Source: Candidatus Staskawiczbacteria bacterium RIFOXYB1_FULL_37_44
GTDB lineage: Bacteria > Patescibacteriota > Minisyncoccia > Minisyncoccales > Staskawiczbacteraceae
NCBI GenBank assembly: GCA_001822065.1
Contig: MHPJ01000017.1
Location: 1 to 39,158, forward strand
Length of the DNA stretch: 39,158 bases
Direction of reading: 5' to 3'
The first letter of the stretch is position 1. The number at the start of each line of letters is the position of its first letter. The notes below the pieces were generated by a model that ran no database searches, was not told the DNA's origin, and saw nothing but the letters and a program-made list of their open reading frames with translations. Shown here in pieces: positions 22,212 to 29,627 of the stretch. Both the position numbers and the translations under genes were made by a program.

Positions 22212-24638
22212 ATGTCAATTTTATCAAAATTTTTTGGGGATCCTAATGAGAAGTTTATAAAAAGCTTAGCTCCGATTGTTGAAAAAATAAACTCTTTTTC
22301 CGTAAAAGGCCTGCCAGCCTCGGGCTGGGAGCTAAAAAAGAAAACTTTGGAATTTAAAGAGCGTTTGACAAAAGGCGAGACTCTGGATGAAATTTTGCCG
22401 GAGGCTTTTGCTTGCGCTAGAGAAGCTGGGAAAAGAACTTTAAACCAGCGCCATTTTGACGCGCAGATGATTGGCGGAATTGTTTTGCATCAAGGAAAAA
22501 TTGCTGAAATGAAAACCGGCGAAGGAAAAACTCTGGCAGCAACTTTGCCCGCCTATTTAAACGCCTTGGAAGGAAAGGGTGTTCATATTGTTACGGTAAA
22601 CGATTATTTGGCAAAAAGGGATATGGTTTGGATGGGCCAAATTTATGAAGCGCTTGGAATGAGCGTTGGTTGCATTACCAATGAATCGGGATATATATAC
22701 GACCCAAAATATGGGTCGGAAATTCGAAATTCGAAATTCGAAATTCGAAATGACGGAGAGTTGGATAAAAAAAGAGACGAGCTTGGTGGATTCAAGGTGG
22801 TACAGGAATTTCTGAAGCCTTGCTCAAAAAAAGAATCTTATGCGGCAGATATTACTTACGGAACCAATAATGAATTTGGGTTTGATTATTTGCGCGATAA
22901 TATGGCATACGAAAAAAACCAGGAAGTCCAGCGTTCCGCCGGAGGCGGATCCGCCTTTGGCGGAAATTTTGTAATTGTTGACGAAGTTGATTCAATTCTA
23001 ATTGACGAGGCTAGAGTGCCATTAATTATTTCCGGGCAAGCCGAAGACGCAACAGAAAAATATTATACTTTTGCAAAAGTTATTTCAACTTTAGAAAAAA
23101 TTTCCGATTTTGAACTTGATGAAAAAATGAAGGCGGTAAATTTTACAGAAGCCGGGCAAAATAAAATTGTTAAAAAATTGGGATTTGATCCGTGGCTGGA
23201 CAACGACATTACCACAACGCATCAATTGGAATCTGCGCTAAAAGCCAAAGCATTATTTTTAAAAGATAGAGATTATACTGTAAAAAACGGAGAAATTTTA
23301 ATTATAGATGAATTTACCGGAAGAATTTTACCTGGCAGAAGGTGGTCGGGAGGATTGCACCAAGCGGTTGAGGCAAAAGAAGGAGTTGTTGTGCAACCAG
23401 AGTCTATTACAATGGCAACAATTACTTTTCAAAACTATTTCAGGATGTATAAAAAATTAGCAGGCATGACCGGAACAGCTTTAACTTCGGCTGAAGAATT
23501 TGATAAAGTTTACAAGCTGGAGGTTGTGGCAATTCCTCCCAATAAAGCTATGGCCCGCCAAGATCTTGCAGATAAAATTTTTAAAACAGAGGCCGGAAAA
23601 TTTACGGCAGTTATAAAAGAAATTGAAGAGTTAAATAAAAAAGGCCAGCCAATTTTGGTTGGCACAAGGTCTGTTGAAAGAAATGAATATTTGGGAAAAC
23701 TGCTCCAAACAAAAGGAATTGCACACAATATTTTAAATGCAAAAAACCATGAAAGGGAAGGAGAAATTATTGCCCAAGCCGGAAAAAGGGGAGCAGTAAC
23801 AATTGCCACAAATATGGCGGGTCGCGGAGTGGATATTATTTTGGGCGGAAATCCTTCGATTGTTGAAATTGCAGAGGAAGTAAAAAAACTTGGCGGGCTT
23901 CATGTAATTGGTACAGAACGCCACGATGCAAGAAGAATTGACAATCAGTTAAGGGGGAGGTCCGGCAGGCAGGGAGATCCTGGCAGCACGCAATTTTTTG
24001 TTTCTCTGGAAGATGATTTAATGCGCATTTTTGGCGGGGACAAAATAAAAGGTTTGATGACCGCGCTAAAAATTCCAGAAGACGAGCCAATCCAGGCCGG
24101 AATGATTTCCGGAGCGATTGAATCTGCGCAGGAAAAAATTGAAGGCTTTAATTTTGACGCAAGGCATCATCTTTTGGAATATGACGATGTCTTAAATAAG
24201 CACAGAGAAATAATTTACAAAAAACGCGCGTCGTTTCTTAACGATGAACCCGACCAAATGAAAAAGATTATTTCTTTGAGAGTTTTGGATATGCTTTGGC
24301 AGGAACACTTGAGTTATATGGACCATATTAGGGACTCTGTGCGTTTGCGAGCATACGGTGGAAGGGATCCTTTGGTTGAGTATAAAAATGAAGGCCACAA
24401 AGCATTCGGCCAATTATTGGTGACAATTGACGCAAACATTACGGAAAATATAAAAAAAGCCGGAGAGCAAAAATTTCAAAACCCAATGCCCAAATTCCAA
24501 CCAAATCCAAATTCCCAAATCCAAAATAAAAACATCGGACGGAACGATGAGTGCCCGTGCGGTTCGGGTAAAAAATGGAAAAAGTGCGGAATGTTGAACG
24601 CAGAAGAGCACAAAAGAAATATGACCCGAATTAAATAG
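22212..24638 (+). CDS. secA: Protein translocase ATPase SecA
   Basis: An 808-residue motor that pushes preproteins through SecYEG. Walker A is TGEGKT (102-107), Walker B is DEVD (257-260, in 'VDEVDSILIDEAR'), 'GRGVDIILGG' and 'GRSGRQGDPGSTQFFVSLED' are in NBD2, and 'MLWQEHLSYMDHIRDSVRLR' is in the scaffold domain. The C-terminal SEC-C zinc motif 'CPCGSGKKWKKCGM' keeps Cys781, Cys783 and Cys792, but Gly793 replaces the fourth ligand. Inserts from repeats give 'EIRNSKFEIRNDG' (about 170-182; CGAAATT units at 22718-22750) and 'SAGGGSAFGG' (about 241-250; nt 22931-22967). The ATG at 22212 precedes the usual N-terminus 'SILSKFFGDPNEK'. Confidence 0.97.
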   Translation: MSILSKFFGDPNEKFIKSLAPIVEKINSFSVKGLPASGWELKKKTLEFKERLTKGETLDEILPEAFACAREAGKRTLNQRHFDAQMIGGIVLHQGKIAEMKTGEGKTLAATLPAYLNALEGKGVHIVTVNDYLAKRDMVWMGQIYEALGMSVGCITNESGYIYDPKYGSEIRNSKFEIRNDGELDKKRDELGGFKVVQEFLKPCSKKESYAADITYGTNNEFGFDYLRDNMAYEKNQEVQRSAGGGSAFGGNFVIVDEVDSILIDEARVPLIISGQAEDATEKYYTFAKVISTLEKISDFELDEKMKAVNFTEAGQNKIVKKLGFDPWLDNDITTTHQLESALKAKALFLKDRDYTVKNGEILIIDEFTGRILPGRRWSGGLHQAVEAKEGVVVQPESITMATITFQNYFRMYKKLAGMTGTALTSAEEFDKVYKLEVVAIPPNKAMARQDLADKIFKTEAGKFTAVIKEIEELNKKGQPILVGTRSVERNEYLGKLLQTKGIAHNILNAKNHEREGEIIAQAGKRGAVTIATNMAGRGVDIILGGNPSIVEIAEEVKKLGGLHVIGTERHDARRIDNQLRGRSGRQGDPGSTQFFVSLEDDLMRIFGGDKIKGLMTALKIPEDEPIQAGMISGAIESAQEKIEGFNFDARHHLLEYDDVLNKHREIIYKKRASFLNDEPDQMKKIISLRVLDMLWQEHLSYMDHIRDSVRLRAYGGRDPLVEYKNEGHKAFGQLLVTIDANITENIKKAGEQKFQNPMPKFQPNPNSQIQNKNIGRNDECPCGSGKKWKKCGMLNAEEHKRNMTRIK
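22718..22750. repeat. In-frame CGAAATT tandem repeat in secA
   Basis: Four to five 7-bp units of CGAAATT are read through in frame, giving 'EIRNSKFEIRN'. Unit length 7 means the peptide cycles every 7 residues per 21 bases. Related units occur in atpD and murB. Confidence 0.8.
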
Positions 24639-24663
24639 AATTTTAATCTTTCGCGTATTACTA

Positions 24664-24693
24664 TTGACACAGATATATCATAAATGATATACT
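24664..24693 (+). promoter_or_regulatory. Candidate promoter of the toxin-antitoxin pair
   Basis: TTGACA (24664-24669) and TATACT (24688-24693) are separated by 18 nt. The -10 overlaps the first codons of the toxin frame, so either the toxin start is further in or another -10 is used. Confidence 0.4.
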
Positions 24694-25062
24694 CAAATAT
24701 AGAGTACAAAGTAAAGTTTTATGAGCGATCAGATGATGGGAAAAGTCCGGTTCTTGAATATTTTGATAAATTAAGTAAAAAAAGAGAGGGAGAAGGTTTT
24801 GAAATATATTGAGTACTTAAAATTACACGAAGGTGTTTTAGACGAGCCATATTCAAAGCAAATAAAAGGTAAGATTAGAGAATTAAGAGTTGATTTTTCA
24901 AAAAACAGACACAGAATATTCTATTTTACTTTTATAAATAAAAATATAATTTTATTGCATGCATTTTTGAAAAAGACGCCAAAAACACCACTTGGTGAAA
25001 TTAAGAAGGCTGAACAAAATTATAATGACGTTATAAATAATCCAAAAATCTATGAAAACTAA
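24684..25062 (+). CDS. RelE/HigB-like (Gp49 family) toxin, frameshifted
   Basis: Two frames form one mRNA-interferase-type toxin. The first gives 'IEYKVKFYERSDDGKSPVLE' and 'YFDKLSKK'. The second gives 'EREKVLKYIEYLKLHEGVL', 'KIRELRVDFSKNRHRIFYFT' and 'ILLHAFLKKTPKTP'. Conserved basic residues (Arg in 'KIRELRV' and 'NRHRIFYF') are present. The frames switch at the A7 run at 24777-24783; six As would restore the protein. As written the toxin is interrupted, so the system may be inactivated, or the run is a sequencing error. Its end overlaps the antitoxin by 11 nt, the toxin-first order typical of HigBA. Confidence 0.8.
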
Positions 25063-25351
25063 AAACATAAAAAAAGCAATTGATTTCGATGACTATTTAA
25101 AAGAGCAGTTGAAAGACCCTGAATTTAAAAAAGGGTACGACGAATATGGAAGGCAATTAGAAATTGCTTATCAGATTTTGCAATTAAGAAAAAAGAAAAA
25201 ATTGTCTCAGGCTCAGCTCGCAAAGAAAATTGGAACGAAGCAAAGCAATATTGCCAGGATGGAGTCTGGTCAGCAGAATTTTTCAGTGGAAATTTTAGAA
25301 AAAATAGCCGATGCTTTTGGCTGTAACCTGAAGATAGTTTTCTGCAAATAA
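25052..25351 (+). CDS. Xre-family antitoxin (HigA-like)
   Basis: A 99-residue protein with a helix-turn-helix of the Cro/Xre type at about residues 45-97: 'LRKKKKLSQAQLAKKIGTKQ', 'SNIARMESGQQNFSVEILEK'. The N-terminal 'FDDYLKEQLKDPEFKKGYDE' is the usual toxin-binding region. It overlaps the frameshifted toxin gene and is followed by a terminator, so the pair is a complete unit. It would bind the toxin and repress their promoter. Confidence 0.9.
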   Translation: MKTKNIKKAIDFDDYLKEQLKDPEFKKGYDEYGRQLEIAYQILQLRKKKKLSQAQLAKKIGTKQSNIARMESGQQNFSVEILEKIADAFGCNLKIVFCK

Positions 25352-25369
25352 TTTTTAAAATGTCATCCC

Positions 25370-25396
25370 TCTCCTCGCCCCGCGAGGGGATTTTTT
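25370..25396 (+). terminator. Terminator of the toxin-antitoxin operon
   Basis: TCTCCTCG CCCCG CGAGGGGA is an 8-bp stem (one G-T pair) followed by TTTTTT. Confidence 0.8.
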
Positions 25397-25397
25397 G

Positions 25398-25700
25398 GTA
25401 TTCGATATTTATAGGGAACAACTCGAAGGATTAACCGACGGAGGACATCCCGGCTATCCATGATTTACATCGAAAGAAGATATTTTAGCTGATGAACAAG
25501 CTTTGAAAACTGGACAATTTGGTAAATCAATTGGCTTTGCCGTAGAACGATCGAAAAAAGTTGTAAAAATAGTTTGATTTGGAAAAATCAGAGTCAATTT
25601 TATAATGATTTAGCCAACGGAACAATTGATTCTGAAACAGAAGCAGGAACTTGGTATAACACATTTGATAAAATAGTTTCAACGATTGATCTGTTTTAAT
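25398..25700 (+). pseudogene. Decayed coding region of unknown family
   Basis: About 100 codons in one interrupted reading. 'LVFDIYREQLEGLTDGGHPG' is followed by a TGA at 25461-25463, then 'FTSKEDILADEQALKTGQFG' and 'KSIGFAVERSKKVVK'. After one missing A in the run near 25565, another frame continues 'NSLIWKNQSQFYNDLANG' and 'TIDSETEAGTWYNTFDKIVS' to a TAA. Composition and codon pattern look coding, but one nonsense codon and one frameshift break it and no start is clear. I do not recognise the family. A good terminator follows. Confidence 0.5.
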
Positions 25701-25720
25701 ATTTAATTCGGTAAGAAACA

Positions 25721-25749
25721 AAACGCCCGATGACATAAAGGGCGTTTTT
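25721..25749 (+). terminator. Terminator of the decayed gene
   Basis: AAACGCCC GATGACATAAA GGGCGTTT is an 8-bp stem followed by TTG and T-rich sequence. Confidence 0.75.
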
Positions 25750-25831
25750 GTTTATAACTTTACAAGAGTTGACAGAGTGATTTTGGACTGGACAAGGGTT
25801 TATGAGCTGATAGAATGACTTTAGACGAACA

Positions 25832-25900
25832 AAGGAAAAAATGAAAAAATGCGGAATGCTGAACACAGAAGAGCATCAGAAATTAGTGGCACAAAAATAA
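25832..25900 (+). pseudogene. Duplicated 3' end of a secA-like gene
   Basis: From 25841 the frame reads 'MKKCGMLNTEEHQKLVAQK' and a TAA. This matches the end of secA ('KKCGMLNAEEHKR'), and the DNA (GGAAAAAATG...TGCGGAATG.TGAAC.CAGAAGAGCA) is close to 24568-24610. It is a fragment of a SEC-C tail, separated from secA by the toxin-antitoxin and decayed genes. Confidence 0.7.
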
Positions 25901-26982
25901 GGATTGTTGCACATCTTGACATGGATGCGTTTTTTGCTTCGTTGGAAGAAGCAGGGAGCGAGATTTTTATGGGAAAACCCATTGTTGTGGGAGCTGATCC
26001 TAAAAATGGAAACGGCAGAGGGGTTGTTTCAACCGCAAATTATAAAGCGCGGGAATATGGAATACATTCTGCTATGCCAATTTCACGGGCTTGGCAACTG
26101 TCAGAAAAAGCAAAAGCTGAAGGAAAGCCAGAAGCTGTATTTGTGCAGCCGGATTTTGAAAGGTATAAAAAAGCTTCTAAAGAAGTTTTTGAAATAATAA
26201 AAAAATACGCGAGTGAAATTGAGCCGGCCAGCATAGACGAATTTTATTTTGATTTATCTTTTACAAAAAGTTTTAAAAAAGCAGAAGAAATTTGTAAAAA
26301 AATAAAAAAAGAAATAAAAGAAAAGTTGAAAGTCACGTGTTCAGTGGGAATTGGGAGTAACAAATTAATTTCAAAAATTTCTGCGGGGATGAAAAAACCT
26401 GATGGATTAGTTATAATAAAAGATAGTCCGCCAGCCGGCGGATCTGAAAAATTTTTAGAGCCTTTGTCAATACGGAAAATTCCGGGCATTGGACCTAAAA
26501 CAGGAGAAAAATTTAATGCGCTTGGAATTGAAACAATAAAAGATTTAAAAAAACTTTCAAAAGAAAAATTGCAGGAATTGTTTGGCAAATGGGGAACAGA
26601 TATTTATTTTAAAGCCCGGGGCATTGATGACTCGCCAATTGTTGAAAACCGAGAGGCAAAGTCAATTGGAGAACAAGCGACTTTTCAGCGCGACACTTTA
26701 AATTTTATTTATATTGGGGAGGTTTTTGAAAATCTTTGCGCAGGAGTTTTTAAACGTTTTACGCAGTCGGGATTTAAGAGTTTTAGAACAGTAGGTATTA
26801 CCGTAAGATTTTCTGATTTTCAAACATATACTGCCGCCAAAACATTAAAAAATCCAACCGATAAAGAAAAAGATTTTAAGCTGGAAACGATCAAACTTTT
26901 ACTGCCGTATTTGGACAAAAGAAAAAACCCAAACAAAAAATTAATTCGCTTAATTGGCGTTAAAATAGAAAAACTTAAATAA
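25849..26982 (+). CDS. dinB: DNA polymerase IV (Y family)
   Basis: A translesion polymerase of 377 residues from this start. It has 'AHLDMDAFFASLEEAG' (first catalytic Asp at residue 24), 'EPASIDEFYFDLSF' (catalytic Asp-Glu), 'CSVGIGSNKLISKISAGMKK' and 'IPGIGPKTGEKFNALGI' (helix-hairpin-helix). A little-finger domain follows. The true start is unclear: the first 16 codons lie out of frame over the duplicated secA tail, and the family usually begins about two residues before 'VAHLDMD'. 'SPPAGGSEK' (about 193-201) is from a GC-rich insert at 26427-26452. Confidence 0.92.
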   Translation: MRNAEHRRASEISGTKIRIVAHLDMDAFFASLEEAGSEIFMGKPIVVGADPKNGNGRGVVSTANYKAREYGIHSAMPISRAWQLSEKAKAEGKPEAVFVQPDFERYKKASKEVFEIIKKYASEIEPASIDEFYFDLSFTKSFKKAEEICKKIKKEIKEKLKVTCSVGIGSNKLISKISAGMKKPDGLVIIKDSPPAGGSEKFLEPLSIRKIPGIGPKTGEKFNALGIETIKDLKKLSKEKLQELFGKWGTDIYFKARGIDDSPIVENREAKSIGEQATFQRDTLNFIYIGEVFENLCAGVFKRFTQSGFKSFRTVGITVRFSDFQTYTAAKTLKNPTDKEKDFKLETIKLLLPYLDKRKNPNKKLIRLIGVKIEKLK

Positions 26983-26985
26983 AAA

Positions 26986-27891
26986 ATGAAAATATCAAAA
27001 ATTATAGTTTTATTTTTAATAGTCGCCGCATTTATAGCGGGCGTGTATTTTTCCGCCCAAGGCGGACCAGCCTCGGGCTGGAGAGATAACTTAATTAGAT
27101 ATTTTAATAGTTTTACAAAGCAAGTGCAAGATTTAAAAACTCAGGATTTCGGGAAAATTATTTCTGAAGTTGAAAAAAAAGTTTTTGAGCCCGGACCCTT
27201 AAGTATCGGGGGATCCGAAAAGCAAATCATTTTGTTAAAAAGCAAAATAATTTCAGAAACCAATTTGCAACGCCAGCAAAATGGGAATTTGCCGGCTTTA
27301 AAAGAAAATGCAAAACTTGATGAAGCGGCCGCAGCAAAAGCTAATGATATGTTTTTGCGGCAATATTTTGAACACGTTTCTCCAGCCGGAATAGATCCCG
27401 GCAAACTGGTTCAAAATTATGGGTATGATTACATAGCGGCCGGAGAAAATTTAATTTTGGGAAATTTTGCTTCAGAAAAAGAAGCGGTTCAAGATTGGAT
27501 GAATAGCCCCGGTCACAGGGCAAATATCTTAAACAACAGGTATTCAGAAATTGGAGTTGCGATAATTAAGGGGACTTATAACAAAGAAACAGTTTGGATT
27601 GGCGTACAAGAATTTGGTTTGCCGCTGGCAACTTGCTCCTCCCCCGATGAAAATTTGAAAAGCCAAATTAATTTAGAAAAAAGCCAGCTGGAAATTTTGT
27701 TGTCTCAAATTGATGAGAAAAAAAATCAAATTGACGGCGCCGTCCAGAATAATCCGGCTTATAATAAAATGATTGAAAACTACAACCAAGCAGTTGCGCA
27801 ATATAATTCTTTAGCCGAGCAGATAAAGCAGAATATTGCAAATTTTAATAATCAAGTAAATATTTTTAACAACTGTGTCGCCGGAAATTAA
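26986..27891 (+). CDS. Exported CAP/SCP-domain protein with C-terminal coiled coil
   Basis: A 301-residue protein with an N-terminal signal or anchor ('KIIVLFLIVAAFIAGVYF'), a CAP domain from about residue 84 to 208 ('ISETNLQRQQNGNLPALKEN', 'FLRQYFEHVSPAG', 'AAGENLILGNFASEKEAVQD', 'WMNSPGHRANILNNRYSEIG') and a Gln/Asn-rich coiled coil to the end. The CAP His/Glu residues (EHVS, GEN, GHRAN) are intact. 'AQGGPASGWRD' just after the signal is a repeat-derived insert (27055-27085). Function in bacteria is not settled. It begins 3 nt after dinB. Confidence 0.9.
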   Translation: MKISKIIVLFLIVAAFIAGVYFSAQGGPASGWRDNLIRYFNSFTKQVQDLKTQDFGKIISEVEKKVFEPGPLSIGGSEKQIILLKSKIISETNLQRQQNGNLPALKENAKLDEAAAAKANDMFLRQYFEHVSPAGIDPGKLVQNYGYDYIAAGENLILGNFASEKEAVQDWMNSPGHRANILNNRYSEIGVAIIKGTYNKETVWIGVQEFGLPLATCSSPDENLKSQINLEKSQLEILLSQIDEKKNQIDGAVQNNPAYNKMIENYNQAVAQYNSLAEQIKQNIANFNNQVNIFNNCVAGN

Positions 27892-27896
27892 TTTTT

Positions 27897-28199
27897 ATGA
27901 AATATAATAAATTAGTCAGGGATAAAATTCCCGAATATATAAAAAGCAAGGGTGGCAATCCTGTAGTCCATATTGCAGATGACGGTGAGTATTGGCAAAA
28001 ACTAAGAGAAAAATTACAGGAAGAAGTTGGTGAATTTTTAGAAGCAGAAAACGTTGAGGAAAAAGCAGATATTTTAGAAGTTATTGACGCAATTTTGGAT
28101 TTTAAACAATTTAATAAAAATGAATTAGAAACCGTAAAAAACAAAAAATCAGGCGAACGTGGAAAATTTAAAGATAAAATAATCCTTGAAGAATCGTAA
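27897..28199 (+). CDS. MazG-like house-cleaning pyrophosphohydrolase
   Basis: A 100-residue all-helical protein of the MazG/PRA-PH superfamily. It has 'MKYNKLVRDKIPEYIKSKGG', then the metal-binding E-x2-E ... E-x2-D pattern in 'KLQEEVGEFLEAENVEEKAD' and 'ILEVIDAILDF'. Family members hydrolyse NTPs to NMP and pyrophosphate. It starts 5 nt after the CAP gene and is directly upstream of a regulator and two other nucleotide-cleaning genes, which fits a shared sanitation role (inference). Confidence 0.88.
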   Translation: MKYNKLVRDKIPEYIKSKGGNPVVHIADDGEYWQKLREKLQEEVGEFLEAENVEEKADILEVIDAILDFKQFNKNELETVKNKKSGERGKFKDKIILEES

Positions 28200-28218
28200 T
28201 TTAAAACTAATATGACAA

Positions 28219-28255
28219 TTCTTATATTCTCGAGAATGTAAGAATATTGTATAAT
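28219..28255 (+). promoter_or_regulatory. Operator and promoter of the ArsR-like regulator
   Basis: TTCTTATATTCTC + GAGAATGTAAGAA (28219-28244) is a 26-bp dyad with one mismatch. It is followed by TATAAT (28250-28255), 12 nt before the ATG, predicting a leaderless mRNA. The dyad covers the -35 position, so binding would block transcription. Confidence 0.75.
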
Positions 28256-28261
28256 TAAAGT

Positions 28262-28537
28262 ATGAAGAATTCAAAACAAATCGAAAAGCATATTAAGGGT
28301 ATTGCAAATCATAGAAGAATTGATATTTTATTTTTAATTGCGTCCAGTAGCGGAATACCGTTAGATGACATCGCGAAAAGTTTGAATTGCAATTTTAAAA
28401 CTATTTCAGGGCATACCTTAAAATTAGTTAACGCAGGATTGGTTGATAAAAATTACAATGGGAGGATGATTTTACACTCGTTGTCTCCCTATGGGAAAAT
28501 TTTTGTCAGATTCTTAGAAAATTTTAAAAAGTTATAG
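28262..28537 (+). CDS. ArsR-like winged-helix transcriptional regulator
   Basis: A 91-residue winged-helix protein: 'GIANHRRIDILFLIASSSGI', 'LDDIAKSLNCNFKTISGHTL' (recognition helix) and 'LVNAGLVDKNYNGRMI'. It has no visible metal-binding cysteine cluster, only Cys in 'LNCNFK', so the signal is unknown. The same 26-bp dyad precedes it and the following gene, so it probably represses itself and the downstream phosphatase-Nudix genes. The ATG is fixed by the -10 box 12 nt upstream. Confidence 0.85.
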   Translation: MKNSKQIEKHIKGIANHRRIDILFLIASSSGIPLDDIAKSLNCNFKTISGHTLKLVNAGLVDKNYNGRMILHSLSPYGKIFVRFLENFKKL

Positions 28538-28546
28538 AAACTATTA

Positions 28547-28585
28547 TTCTTGCATTCTCGAGAATGTGAGAATATGTAATGTAAT
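28547..28585 (+). promoter_or_regulatory. Second operator and promoter, before the YjjX-like gene
   Basis: TTCTTGCATTCTC + GAGAATGTGAGAA (28547-28572) is nearly the same dyad as at 28219. TGTAAT (28580-28585) is again exactly 12 nt before the ATG at 28592. Confidence 0.7.
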
Positions 28586-28591
28586 GGTGGG

Positions 28592-29158
28592 ATGATAAAA
28601 ATTGGAAAATATGAGCATTATAAAATGAAAATAAATATTGGGTCAAAAAATAAAAATAAAATTGAGGCGCTCAGAGAAATTTTAAAGGATTACCCGGATT
28701 TTTGCAGCACAAGGGTTGTTTCTATGGAAGTAAGTTCTGATATTTCTGACCAGCCTAAATCTCTGGACGAAACAATTAAAGGAGCAATGAATAGAGCCAG
28801 AAATGCTTTTGATGATTGCGATTATAGTTTTGGGATTGAATCCGGTCTTATGAATGTTCCTGAAACTAAAACCGGTTATATGGATTTTACCTGTTGCGCA
28901 ATTTATGATGGTAAAAAGTTTCATTTAGGTTTGTCTTCAGCCTTTGAGCATCCAAAAGTTGTAATGGATCAAATTTTTAACAATGGTCTGGACGCTAGCA
29001 GAGCATTCCACGCAGCCGGATTAACGGATGACACTTATATAGGATATAGCGAAGGGATTATTGGGCTATTAACAAAAAATAGGCTCACAAGAAAAGAATA
29101 TACAAAGGAAGCAATCAGGACGGCTTTAATACATATAGAAAATAAAAATTTATATTAA
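28592..29158 (+). CDS. Inosine/xanthosine triphosphatase (YjjX family)
   Basis: A 188-residue NTPase that removes deaminated purine nucleotides (ITP, XTP). Evidence: 'KINIGSKNKNKIEALREIL' (family start S/T-x-N-x-x-K), 'SDISDQPKSLDETIKGAMNR', 'ARNAFDDCDYSFGIESGL' and 'DFTCCAIYDG'. Two starts are possible: 28592, fixed by the promoter, or 28625, which fits the usual N-terminus. It is under the second ArsR-like operator and 1 nt before the Nudix gene. Confidence 0.88.
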   Translation: MIKIGKYEHYKMKINIGSKNKNKIEALREILKDYPDFCSTRVVSMEVSSDISDQPKSLDETIKGAMNRARNAFDDCDYSFGIESGLMNVPETKTGYMDFTCCAIYDGKKFHLGLSSAFEHPKVVMDQIFNNGLDASRAFHAAGLTDDTYIGYSEGIIGLLTKNRLTRKEYTKEAIRTALIHIENKNLY

Positions 29159-29159
29159 T

Positions 29160-29624
29160 ATGAAGAAAATAATGACACTTGGCATAATCCAGCAGCAGAA
29201 AAAAATCTTGCTTGGAATGAAGAAACGCGGGTTTGGAATGGGCAGGTGGAATGGCTTTGGCGGAAAAGTAAATGAGGGCGAAACTATTGAGGGGGCACTG
29301 AAAAGGGAAATGCTTGAAGAATGCAGTATTGTGCCAGAAGACATTGTAAAATTGGGAGTTCTAAATTTTTCATGGAATAATAAAGATGATGTTTGCGAAG
29401 TCCACATCTTTAAAATAAATAATTTCAGCGGAATTCCAACAGAGTCAGAAGAAATGCGGCCGGAATGGTTTGATGCAAAAGAAATTCCTTTTAGCCAAAT
29501 GTGGCAAGACGATATTTTTTGGATGCCGTTATTTTTGGAAAATAGAAAATTTCGCGGCAAATTTATTTTTGATGATTTAGATAATATTTTGGAAAAAGAA
29601 TTAAGTGAAGTTGAAAGCATATAA
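29160..29624 (+). CDS. MTH1-like Nudix hydrolase (8-oxo-dGTPase candidate)
   Basis: A 154-residue Nudix enzyme. The box runs from Gly35 to Ile57 ('GKVNEGETIEGALKREMLEE') with Glu50, Glu53 and Glu54; Ser56 stands where the box glycine is usual. 'LLGMKKRGFGMGRWNGFGGK', 'SEEMRPEWF' and 'MWQDDIFWMPLFL' closely follow human MTH1/NUDT1 as I recall it, including the Asn of 'RWNGFGG' and the Trp-x-Asp-Asp that read 8-oxoguanine. Hydrolysis of oxidised dNTPs is therefore likely (inference from motif identity). It is coupled to the YjjX-like gene. Confidence 0.9.
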   Translation: MKKIMTLGIIQQQKKILLGMKKRGFGMGRWNGFGGKVNEGETIEGALKREMLEECSIVPEDIVKLGVLNFSWNNKDDVCEVHIFKINNFSGIPTESEEMRPEWFDAKEIPFSQMWQDDIFWMPLFLENRKFRGKFIFDDLDNILEKELSEVESI

Positions 29625-29627
29625 AAT

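Noticed and set aside
25461-25463. UGA recoded as Trp or Gly
   Set aside because: UGA is the natural stop of several intact genes here, and the same gene also has a frameshift, so decay is simpler.
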